Shown here piece after piece: positions 46,856-57,872 of a stretch of DNA of 64,000 bases (positions within the stretch are counted from its first letter, which is position 1; every line of letters starts with the position of its first letter). The notes below the pieces were generated by a model. It did no database searches, had not been told where the DNA came from, and saw only the letters and a list, made by a program, of their open reading frames with translations. Source of the stretch: Trichuris trichiura (lineage: Eukaryota > Nematoda > Enoplea > Trichinellida > Trichuridae); NCBI GenBank assembly GCA_037903355.1, contig JBAJFE010000005.1:4216001-4280000 (forward strand), read 5' to 3'. The translations under genes were made by a program, and so were the position numbers.

Positions 46856-49800
46856 CTAACACAGACCCATACTTTTCAAATTTTTGGCAATTATCATATC
46901 CAAGCAAGCGTCCAAAACAAACTGTACGTTGTTCGTGTCGGTTGCGCAAGTATGATGACAATAAATTTCTCGTTGAGCGTTTCTGTTCAACTGTTCAAAC
47001 TTCCATTGTATATAGTTGACCGACTCGCTGTAATTCTGCTGACCTGTCAAAGCAAAAGCCTTCGTCAGACCGCCAACGAGCAGGAGCAACATAGACAAGT
47101 CGGCAAAAATTGAACCTGAGCTTTTAGTGGCCCCACTGTCTTACTGTAAGCTTGCCAGCCATCCTGTTTTGCCTTTACCTAAGCCTTAGCCAAAGCATAA
47201 AGCATATATTTCGGCTTAGACTTAGCTAAGGGCATAACAGGTTGACCAACAAGCACCCCGATAAGGGTACAGCAGGTTGACGGCATGCTTGTTATAAAAG
47301 AACCTGCATTTCTCATACCGTAGGGCGGCTAAGAAACAAGATCCAAAAAAATCAATTATCAGAGTAAAAAGACGCATGCAGCGCACGACAGGGCAACAAC
47401 TTACCTTTGTACTCGGGAAAGCAGACGGTCAATGGAGACCTGCGGATTTTTTCGGCAAACAAGTCTTTCTTATTCAAAAAAAGGATGAAGTGAATATCGA
47501 CAAACCAAGGACTGTTGCATATTGAATCGAACAGCTTCAGCGATTCGTGCATTCGATTCTGAAATTTAAACAGTCTTTCATTTTCCAATTTTCGAATGAA
47601 CATACAAAAGCTGCTACTACAAGACTGTAGTAACGAACGCAAAACTTTTGCTGCCACAAATCTAGTTGAATAAAAGTATAATGCAAAAATGGTCATCATA
47701 TTATAGAAGCATACATGACCTGTGGGCCCCAAGTGCAACATGACGCGAGGTTCAAGCAGTGTATCTCGCTGAAGTTTTACGGTAAGAAAACCTTATTAAA
47801 ACACTTTCGCGGCAAGCAAAGAAACGACGTTTGCTGAAAGTGTGGGCACTTACCGTGAAGTTGTCTTCCCTCATCGTCTGGTCGTACTCGCTGAGCGAAG
47901 AGATAAAAATGATCGCGTTGACGTTGTCGAAACAATGGATCCATTTTTTCCGCTCCGACCTTTGACCACCGACGTCAATTACCCTGAAGTGGTTTTTTTA
48001 AAAAGATATTCGAAAGACTATGAATAAACATGAATATTGCCGCTCCGCGAATGCTCAAATACCTGAAAGTTAGTCCTTTCAGTTCAAAAAGCACTTCGGT
48101 GATTCCGGTAGTCTTGACGCGGGTACGCAGCACGTCTTGCTCGTTGGGCAAAAATTCAGGAGCGCTGAGACGAGGCAAGTCGTCCAAAAAGCTGAAAATA
48201 TGCGTAATATTAATACCGACCACTTCGGAATGACTTTTAATCTTGGAAATGATTACAGCGTAGTTTTGTTGAACGATGTCCGCGCAGAAGACGTCAAAAA
48301 AATTTTTTCAGAGGTCGATGGGCAAAAAAACAAAGTGGACTCACTATTTGGCTGAGTCATCAATCTGGTACTCGTTGTTCCTTGAATAGCAGAGACGAAC
48401 GCCACTGTCGGCCCACAGCCGCTGCAATGCTTGCGACAAACTGTCGCTAAAAGGTTCGGCATCGCGTTGAGCATGAACGGTGGCATAGACAATTTGAGCA
48501 TCCTTCTGAAAAACCGTCAATATGCAAATGACTTGACTTTATAAGCATTTCAAACACGTTACCTGCCGCTCAGGATCGGCAAACTCGATATTCAATTGGT
48601 ACATCGCTCGTAGAACGGCCAACATAGCGTGTACCGTATTGCTATAGACCACCGGTCGAATCATTTCAAAGTCGTGCTGCGAAAAGCCATCCTTGTGCAA
48701 TATCCTGTAGCGAAAACGAATTATGCAAAAAAATGGCTGCAACTTTCGCCTATTTACCAAACGCGCGCTACGACCATCGCGGCAATTGAAGTAAACAATT
48801 TTTAAAAATAGCAACAGGGAGGCAAAACGACATCTACGATGATAAGAAAGCAATTGCTTTCCAAACATTTCCGCTTACGTTTTTTAAATTCTTAGACACG
48901 CCATGCGCCCCGCGCTTTTCCGAGTTCGTCTTTGGAATGCGACGGGCACAGACGCGCACGCTGATTCACCTTCTTGCGGATGGGGCTATCAAAAGAAGCA
49001 ATCGCCAATAATTTGATTGTTCAAAAAAAATTTCGAAAACCCTTTCGCCTATACCGAACCGCCGTCGCAGTTTCGCACTCTTCCAAAGTCAAAAATCTCT
49101 CCGCAAAAGGATCTGCGCCCGCTCGAAGCTTCGTTTCTTTTTTTCAAAGCTATTTAAGCTTACGCCACGTTGTCGTAAAAAGAAACGAACACTTAACGCG
49201 GTAGTTACAAAATCTTGAAGTTATTTGGACGACGAGCGAAAAAAACGGCAGATAAACTTTTGAAACAATCAAGCAAAGCTGTCAGAGCAACAAAAACCAT
49301 ACGGTATGCATGAAAACAAGGCGTATATATATATACGCCTTGTTTTCAACTCGGCATAAAAATTATGCGCCAATTAACGTTTACGACGCAATTGAAAAGG
49401 CAAAATTTGCGCCAGGCACGTTGCCAATGGAGACAATCGTAGCGAGCGCAACATCCACCATTGACAGCTAATGGATGAATGAACGGTTGCCATAAGCACC
49501 AGGTGATCAATCGGCGTCATGGCCGCCGTAAAACTCGCCTCTTATCGAAAGATAAGAAAGGCGAGAGGCCACGTACAGAGGAACTCTATAGTCGCCTTGC
49601 TTTGCTTTTCCCAAGTTCAAAACTCAACATGCAACTTCTTGGCGACAACATCAAAGGATAAAACTTTCAAACGCTTCGACGCGCTCATCAATTATGCAAA
49701 ACTTCTTGCAATACTAAAGGTGGCGAGCAGCCAAATGGCCAACTGCAAAATTGGACAAGCGATCTCTTATTTCCTCACAAGCAAACTTATGCTTTGCAAG

Positions 49801-50388
49801 GCAAGCAACGAGGGAGCGTGGGCGTAATCGTCAGCTCGTACAGTCAGCTGAAAGAATGAACAAGCCTTCAACGGTGCGTATGTGACAACAACAATCGATA
49901 TCCCATTCAGGCTTCGTTCGACTTGAATGGCAGCCGGAAAGGCGCCATCGATTAGTTCACGGCGAAAACTTGAAAGCGTCTTGGCTTTGGAGGGAAAATG
50001 AAGGGAAACGATACTCGCGATTCGCTCATCGACCGTAGAAGGGAGGGCGCAACACAACGACAATGGCGGCGGAGGCAATTGGAAATGGAAAAAACTGACC
50101 ACTGACCCAAAACAGCGCCACGCGTATATCAACATACACCGAACTTACTTCATCTGCTTTAGGATAGTGCTTTTCCCGGACTCGCCGGCACCTAAAAGGG
50201 AATGACTTTGCAACAGCGTGAATGGAAATAAAAATTTTTAAAAAAGGCGAAACGGAGAGAAAATGCTTACCCAGCAGGAGTAGCTTGATTGTTCTTAGCG
50301 TGACCGACTGGTCCTTACGCATTTGATCTTCGATTTTTTTGTTCCGCTTGCGCGCTTCCTTTTCCTCGCGGCTGGCGCAGTGACCCAT
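46856..50388 (-). CDS. Heterotrimeric G protein alpha subunit (Gi/o-like)
   Basis: This is a GTP-binding signalling switch at the plasma membrane. Eight exons: 50271-50388, 50149-50191, 48563-48704, 48345-48505, 48063-48191, 47854-47983, 47405-47558 and 46856-47043. They give exactly 354 residues, the canonical Gi/o length. The N-terminus MGHCAS fits myristoylation at Gly2 and palmitoylation at Cys4. The G boxes are intact: GAGESGKST (40-48), RTRVKTTG with Arg179, DVGGQ with Gln205, NKKD (270-273) and TCATDT (324-329). The last residues, KNLKSMGLC, have Met351 where Gi/o proteins have the pertussis-toxin cysteine. It is best described as a divergent nematode-type G-alpha rather than a strict Gi or Go orthologue. 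Intron 2 is 1.44 kb. Confidence 0.94.
47150..47295. repeat. MITE-like inverted-repeat element
   Basis: Starting at about 47156, the block gccatcctgttttgcc opens an imperfect inverted repeat (cctaagccttagcc... paired with ...ggcttagacttagc, then gcataacaggttgacc). It lies in intron 7 of the G-alpha gene. The start is shared with a similar structure at 58638-58708, which suggests one family. Confidence 0.5.
49311..49348. repeat. Perfect 38-bp palindrome
   Basis: tgaaaacaaggcg and its complement flank a central (TA)6. The palindrome is perfect and lies in intron 2 of the G-alpha gene. Confidence 0.85.
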
Positions 50389-53300
50389 TGCAAGCTGACC
50401 CGCGAGACGTGAATGTGTATGCGTGTGTGGCTTGTTTCCCGCTGCTTGGACGACAACGACAACGACGACAACCAACGACGATGCGCGACCAAAGGGATCA
50501 ATAGGAAAAGCAGCAAGCACAACAATGGCAGTCACTGTTCAAAGGCGTGATTTTCTGCGCAAAGGAGCACCGCCAATGGTCAAACGGTTGGACGAACGAA
50601 ACTTTCGCTTGGATTGATTAAGAAGAGCACAGATGAAAGCCCCCCAAAAAAAATTAGCTAACCAAAAGCTTAGCCGCCATTCAGCTCGCACCTTTTCTTG
50701 TGCTCAATGGTGCAACGCTCTTCCATAGTCGAAATTCCAAAAAAGGGCTAAAATGCAAAGATGGAGGCGGAGGCGGTTAAAGGCGCAACTGATTCAAAAA
50801 TATTATGAGCTGCGCATGAGGTGCGTTCATCGTTGAGGTACAGCAACCACCGCCCGTCGGCATTCTCTCTCCCACATTCTCTCTTTCTCCTCCGCCAGTC
50901 TAAATTCTGCCAATAGAAAACAACGACACCCAGCTGGCAATATCCTCCGTGTGTGCAGCAGTGGAACTGCAGCAACTTTTGTCAACACTCTCACTTCTGC
51001 TTCTGCTTCTTCTTCTGCTGCTGCTGCTACTATTACTACTACTACTGCTGCTATTGCTGCTACTGCTGTTGCGACGAAGAGGATGGCGACAAACGACTAC
51101 TGACGGACATTGATTGGACCCGTTCACGAGCTAAGCTGAAGCGGCCGATGAAAACGACCACTCACTGAAAGTCGAACTCTGAGGAAAACTTTATCGACCG
51201 TATGAATTGTCGCTAATGCGGACAACCAAGTTCTTGCAGTACACACACACGCACATACACCTATCGCTGTACTGTTGCTTCCAACATCCGATAAGGCAGA
51301 AAGTGGTCAGCGATCACTGGAATGACGCTGGAAACGGTCTATATTCATTCGATTTCATTTACAGGCCAACAATGAGGGTCGAAAGCTGACGCATTCTGAA
51401 AAAGATGCACACTTGAGACAACGGTGAAATTACGTCGCCGCCGCTGCCGCTCTTATCTACTCCAGCGTAAATCATTGCCTTTCACGTTCAAGGCTGATCG
51501 GCTAGTTAACAATGGCCTCAATTAAGACGATCCTTACCCCCCCCCTTAGCTGTAGGATGAATAGCGGAAGTTAAATATTCCTCCCGTAAGCGTGTGTACT
51601 GCTCACCTGAGAACTGGATGATTTCACTATTTGAAAGGGAAGTGGCAATGATGACGGCAATTCTTCTAAAAATACCAATGGCAAGTGATCACTGCTCGAG
51701 CACCTGATGATGCTTCAAATGAAGAAGCAAAAAAAAACATCGTCACAACTCTCTTTGCCCGCAACAGGCGGCTGTCTGCAACTGATCTCTCGCCTATCCA
51801 AGGAAACCCATAGGCGTTTCGAGAGAAAGAGAGAGCACTTTCAAAGGCGACTCTTTGCCCGCCCTTATTGACGCAATGCAATTGTTTCGCTCCGTCAAGC
51901 GCCCAAGGAGCCAACCGCTCTTCAACCAATCGGACTAAGGGCAAAAATTATTCTCTTTTTCTCAAGGCGTAACATTTTGGTCAACGTCGCTTTTGCCTTC
52001 CCAAGAGCAAGCAAGGCAGATTGAAAATAAATAGTCCGTCCGATTACCGCTGGGCGCTCCCTGGTGGCTTCCCCAAGTCGAACGGCTCCTTTGGGGGCTG
52101 ACGACGTCGCGAGAAAAGCGCCAACAAGTTAATTTTCAACGGAAAAGTTCAACTTCGCGGTGGCACAACCATACTGCTTACGGAGAGTAGGGCAACAAGA
52201 GCCTTTTTAAAATTTCAAATGCTCTCGTTGGGCTAAACTTAAATTCTCTCTCCCTCTCTTTCACACATTTAAGCTTAAGCGCCAAAAGACTTACCCAACG
52301 AACGTACAGCCAAGGATTAAGGCAATGTTGGAATTGCGATCTTTCGAGTTGGCTCTCCAATAGGCATAGGGTAGTAGTAGTCTTTGCTAAAAGCGGATTG
52401 AATCGATCAGCAAAAGATAAAGCAAGGTAGGACAGCTGAAAACGAATTAGCCAGTTATTAAAGGGAGCATTATCAACGCAACGAAGAAGTTGTCGATCGC
52501 CTTACAAGACAAGCAATCGTCGTCGTCGTCGTCCCTCTTGGAAATGTTCTTTCAAAGCCGTAATTGACTCTGGATCAGCATCATCTGTTTGATTCGTCGT
52601 CACTCTCTGCAGGCCGCGCGACTTGCACTGAGAGTGAGAAATTCCTTTCCTTTAACGAGTAGTGATCGTCGTCGTGGTCGCTTGCACAATCGTAGCCATT
52701 ACTAGCCATGGGCGCAAGTGATACTTGAGATCTAAAATCGATGCTTCGCACGTTGTCGTTGCACCTTCATTGCAAAGTGCCATTGCGAACAGAGCCGTTT
52801 TTCAATTAGCCTTTGAAAATTAGTTCCCTCCTTTTACTAGGTCGTCAACTGTCAAGAACCGACAAGACAATCATTTTCCAAAAGCGGACCCGTTGCGCAC
52901 GTTGCCTCCTTGAAGCGCGCTTGAAAAAGAGAGAAAAAAAGGTCCGTTCGCTTGCCGTAGCCGGCGGAGATTTTTTTTTTAAATGCAAAGCGCACGATGG
53001 TACGACGGAAAAAGGCAAAGGCGACTCGTCGAAAATAATCCATTCTGTCAAGACTACTTAACGGTGGTTCGAATGGCGGGAAGATCGATTCCTAAAACAC
53101 CAATGTTCCGGTAGAGCGGTCGTCGAGTGCCGACCCTTCGTTAGGGCTGCAAGAGCTAACAGGTTATCAAGGAGCAAAATTTCAAAAGCCGCTAGAGCCC
53201 CTTCCCTCCTTTTGAAAATGCGCACATCACATTTCGATCTTTGTAGGTCAACAAAGCTCCTTTACATGGCAACACAAAATCTAGCAGCGGATAGGCCAAA

Positions 53301-53759
53301 ATCAATACCCCGAATGGATACCAGTTTTTGAAAAAGAGAAGACCCGCGCTGACCGTACTAGTAAAGCGCTTTCGTCAAACCGAAATCGTAGAGCTCAGCA
53401 CGTAAGACGACAATGACGCCGACGGCTAATGAGAGAACCGAGACGCGACCTGCAAAAAAGTGCAAAACCAACAACGTACAAGTTGACATTTAAAACAGCA
53501 GCAGCGTTCTTTTCAATGAAACCCAAGTTGACCATTTCGACTTACTAAATCAATTGAGTCAACCCATTTTCGTTCAGTTCCCTACGCGTCTTCGTTTAGA
53601 CGTTTTTATTCAACATCGTTCGGCCAACGCAAACAATTGTTTTTTTTTCCTTTGGAAAAGTAGCATTCGCGAACGCAAATTCAAACTTTTACGTCCATCC
53701 CAGCGGCGTGAAGACTACGTTAACATTTTGGAACACCGCCAATTTCCAACTGGATTGAT
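50389..53759. promoter_or_regulatory. Upstream region of the G-alpha gene
   Basis: About 3.4 kb separate the G-alpha start codon from the 3' end of UTP14. No gene is supported. The region holds trinucleotide-rich tracts (CTG/TAC type at about 51000-51075, CGT type at 52515-52535 and near 52665) and several purine runs. Such a long non-coding stretch ahead of a signalling gene, in an otherwise compact region, fits a large regulatory region or untranslated 5' exons. This is inference. Confidence 0.35.
51000..51075. repeat. CTG/TAC trinucleotide tract
   Basis: Imperfect TTC, CTG and TAC trinucleotide repeats form a degenerate microsatellite upstream of the G-alpha gene. Confidence 0.8.
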
Positions 53760-56700
53760 TTATCTCTTTCGTCTCTCCAACGGTCGAAGTTTTGTTTTCC
53801 TGTCCCTTCTAGTCTTCGTGAAGTCTTTGCTATATTGTTGCTTGCCGCCCTTGGGTAACAGCGACCGATCGGCCGGCCTTATTATTTCGCCCATTTCTGT
53901 GCTCACCGATGGTTCAATAAGCAAACTATGAGCCATAGCGGGATTCCATTCTTTGCCAATGGGATTGCTGGCGGATCGTTCAAACGCATCTTGCGAGGCG
54001 AATGGGAACGGCACAGCACCCAGTTGTTTCGCCTTTAGGGATTCGTTGGCCTTACTGCTAAAGTGGACCAACTTCTTTTCCGGCTTCTTTGGAGATACGC
54101 CCGTTTTGGCAATGTTTTTTGAAGGCGTCTCGTCTTTGACTTCTGGCCGAACAATCGCGCCAGGGCCCACCCAGCTATTCCAACCTGGCAAAGTAAGTTC
54201 GACAGGTTGCTCCTCAACACTTTGAGTTTCGGCTTCAAAGTCGGCCACAACGTCGTCTTCCATAAATGCTTCCTCCAATAGCACTTCCTGATCACCAAGG
54301 TCGACTCTGTCTTCCAAAACTGGAGGAAATATAGCGGCATTGACATCCAGCATGGCGTTGGTAGAAGACGGCATTTCCTTTAAACGTAGAACAAAGCAAA
54401 TGTAGCGGCAACAACGCCTTGTCATTAATATGTTGAATACGAACCTGCAAAGGATGCCCGTCGTCGGCAAGCGCTTCGAATTCGTCGCCGTCTTGCCGCG
54501 GCTCTTCGACCAATTCATGAGCGTATCCAAGTTTGGCTATCAGCTCCTTTGAAAAGCGGATTTGCTCCTGAATCGCCTCACGAACTTTATAATCCCGCTT
54601 TGCGTACATCATCATTTTCTTGGACCATCGACCGGTCCCGCGATGGCGAAGCGTTGAGCGCTCTATAATTCTGTCCTTTTCCAACAGCTCCAATTTTTCC
54701 GTCGCTTCGCGCGGATTCCTTTGCACCAAATCCTGAAACTCTTTCCACAGACGCCGTCTCTGTTGCTGCTTCAAAATCCGGTGATAACGTTTGCTTTTTA
54801 TCTTGCTTTGACGTTTGTTTTTCGCGTCCTGGTAACTGGCCAACGCGCGAAAATGACGAAGACGATTCAAAACTGCCTTTGCCTCTTCAAGCTTCATTGC
54901 CTAACAATACAAGTTTGTATTTTAAGTTGTACTTTAGAATACTGCTTTTTGTCTTTTCTGTTGGAGGAACTGGTTTTAGAAATGGGGAAAAAATAACATA
55001 CGGACAAATAGTCAACGATGACCTAACAAAAGCTATGAGTTACCGAAAGTCTAGGCCAAATGCCTAAGCTAAATTGTAATAAATGAAATCAGCATAACGT
55101 CATGTCCTGTAATGCAACAACTCTGCCACGATTTCAAAATTCTAGTAACTCAAGCGCCGGACTTTAAAAAACTAATTGCTTGACCGCTCGCGCTTGAGTC
55201 ACTATTCGATTTCCATTGGAATTTATGTTATGCATAGCTGTCGACGCGGAACAACCAAAAACAGCGTGAGAAGAACGCTAACAAATTATCAGCATTATCA
55301 CAAAAAGTATATGCACTATGCGCAATGCCTTGAGCTCGATACAAATAATTTAAGCTGAGAATTTGTCGCACAAATGAAATAGTGGAAGGAGTCACTAAAA
55401 GCTTACTGTAATATCAACTTGCGAAAGTTGCTATTACAGTAAGTCGCAAAATGTTAAGCCATATTTCCATTGCACAAATAGATTGCGTCTCGAACGTCGC
55501 CAGAACACAAACATTTTGAACCAATTCTAAGCCTATCACGAGTCAAGCTTATTGATTTACTACTTTAACATTTCTTCACGAATTTAATTGCGGCCAACAG
55601 ATAGAGACGTTTAATATTAATACTTTGGCAAATCGCCTAAAACGAAAGAACAGAGCTGAGAAAGCTCTGCACTTACGCATTACGCAATAAACAATTTTCG
55701 CGAAGGGAACGCATGTTAAAAGTCGTCTCATTGAAGAGAAATCAACGCTTGCTTAGAAAACGTTGTACTGCTCATTCATGGTGGTGGATAAGTTTATTCC
55801 ACTCGGCCGAAAGAGCTTCAAGAATCGGTTATAGACGTAATCTGAAGTAGCAAACTTTGTTACGACTGCGGCTGTTGCCTTAAGCGCCCAGAAATACACA
55901 ATCACTAATCAAGCACGGAAGTATTAATAACTTTGCCGAGAAGCGAACAGCGGTACAGCCAACTAGGCGTAAGCGTCTGCTTCTCCCTTGATTACTAAGA
56001 AAGAAAAAGAGCCATTCATTAATGCGACGCACAGTCAACAAGAAGAAGAAGAAGAAGGACATTTCCCGCAAGATTGCAGTCCCAAATTTTTCAAAATAAA
56101 TCGATTAGCGCTATTATTAATGCCCGCGCTGTACTGATGTACACAATTTTCAATAATTTTTTTTTCAAAAAACTTTAATACCCTTCCACCAAGTAAACGA
56201 TTTCGTTACTTTCAATAACGTTCAGTCTTTTCAATTGGCTCGCCAAGCGAGCGCACTAAATCATCGCAGAAGTACAAGTGGGCAAAAATGTTATTCGCGC
56301 AAAGCCTTCTTGGACTTTTCAGCTGTTGAGCTTGAACAGAGTTAGTAACCATATGTTACTTATTTCCGAAATGTCAACCCGCGTACTAAATTACACCACG
56401 CTATTTCAATGACTATTAAATGGGATATAAAACCCGCAAAGGAACCGACACTCATGTTCAATTTTAAACGCCTTCTTTCTAAATATTCTTATAGGGGAAA
56501 AAGACCTAACAGTCGGAAAGCTTTGAAGTACGACCGTGCTATTGCTCGTCGGCGGCATAATTACTTCCAACTTTCCTTAGATGGGAGGCATTTTGAACAA
56601 TGAAAGTATTACAGTCACGTTGAAAGGCATACTTTTCGTAGACAGCAAAAAGAGTACACGTTCTTTCTGGGCAAACACTCTTTTTTAAAGGCTCTGATTC

Positions 56701-57224
56701 TACATGCGCTAATTCAACGAGATATAATATCAACTTACTTGCAACAGTTCTTTTTCCTCTTCGGTAACTATGCATTCATTGTCAAGATTGGATTTAGTCT
56801 CTCTAAGAGCCTCGGCAACTTCAGCTTCAAACTCATTAACAGGTTTGGGAACATCAACAGCGCCTTCAACAATTTTCAAGTCACGTGCTCCTTCCTGTAG
56901 CGGGAAGTGGACCCTGTCCGCTACTCGCGATAAATGAACAAAGTCGTCCCAGTCTTTCAGTTCCTCACACTTTTCCCTGTAACCAACGGAACGCCGAATT
57001 CGGCTAGCAGCTTGACGGTGTAATGGAGACGACAAAATGGCATTGCGTTTTCTAGCCACGGACAGCTGATCCTTTAGGGCTCCAATTTTCTTGGCCCTCT
57101 TTGCTGACTTGACCAAATCCTCCAACTTTGCTTGTGCCTTGGACGACCTGCACAGGCGAAATTCCGATATACCAACGGCCGCGTTGCCTCGGATTTCCTT
57201 CTTCAATTTTGCCCTCTTCTCCAT
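53760..57224 (-). CDS. UTP14: UTP14, small-subunit processome component
   Basis: Utp14 is a nucleolar factor for 18S rRNA processing that works with the helicase Dhr1/DHX37. Three exons (56739-57224, 54445-54900, 53760-54377) give 519 residues, shorter than human (about 770). Recognisable parts are an N-terminal KDQLSVARKRNAILSSPLHR segment. Next comes the core AMKLEEAKAVLNRLRHFRAL with KSKRYHRILKQ and LRHRGTGRWSKKMM. The C-terminal LPGWNSWVGPGAIV, PFPFASQDAFERSASNPIG and EWNPAMAH match the GWGSWVGPG and TPIGSTWN regions of the family. The termini are Lys/Arg-rich. Intron 1 is about 1.84 kb. It is divergent from the SH2 gene. Confidence 0.93.
55402..55443. repeat. Imperfect hairpin with CTTACTGTAA ends
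   Basis: cttactgtaatatcaactt (55402-55420) pairs with the complement at 55424-55443 around gcg, with one mismatch. The hairpin lies in UTP14 intron 1. Its ends match the TACTGTA motif seen in other repeats of this window. Confidence 0.7.
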
Positions 57225-57872
57225 TGCTCACTTTCCAGATGCAGCAGTTTTTGCAACTGAAATACCAAACTTAATCGACTTTACATAACTTCAGGTTATA
57301 ACACAGCAGTATGATTTACGCAACTTAAACTAATCGATAAAACTTATATTGATAACAGATATTCAAAATGGCATTTTGTTTTTCTTATACTTTGCACCTC
57401 CGACTAGGAAATGTAACATTCCTAAAGCAGCATAGTATTAGCAGCCTGCTATCAAGCTTAACATATCTACCGGCATTTGAAGAAACAAATACACTTTGCC
57501 TTCAAGCGATAAGTCAAACTTGAATTGCTTTTAAGTGGGCTTATGCAAGAAACAGCAAGAAGCCGTATAGTTCAGAAAGCTAAGCATCATATTTTTAAGA
57601 TGTACGGTACCTGAAATATTTATAATTACTAAACATCATTAATATGGTACGGCTCGTATAGCAACCGGCTTTGTTTCATTGTAACAGCAGGTGTACGCTA
57701 ATGTATTACAGTTAAGGTGACGTCATGAACTGAAAGATCTTACAAAAAATAACTTTAAAATTTTGAGCATAATATAGTGGCCTTATCTTTAAACAACCGC
57801 CCAAAAGGTAATAATATTGCAGCGTTGGCAAGAGAACAAATTCAATGAACGCTGCTGGTGACAAAAAGGATA
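57225..57872. promoter_or_regulatory. Divergent intergenic region UTP14 / tetra-SH2 gene
   Basis: About 650 AT-rich bases lie between divergent start codons. I see no defined element. An alternative start ATG for the SH2 gene at 57845 would need a 37-nt intron. Confidence 0.35.

Noticed and set aside
50953..51168. Cys/Tyr-rich 71-codon frame
   Set aside because: Translation of the CTG/TAC microsatellite; no coding value.
53554..53931. 125-codon plus-strand frame
   Set aside because: It lies opposite the last UTP14 exon and its downstream sequence; it is a shadow of that coding frame.
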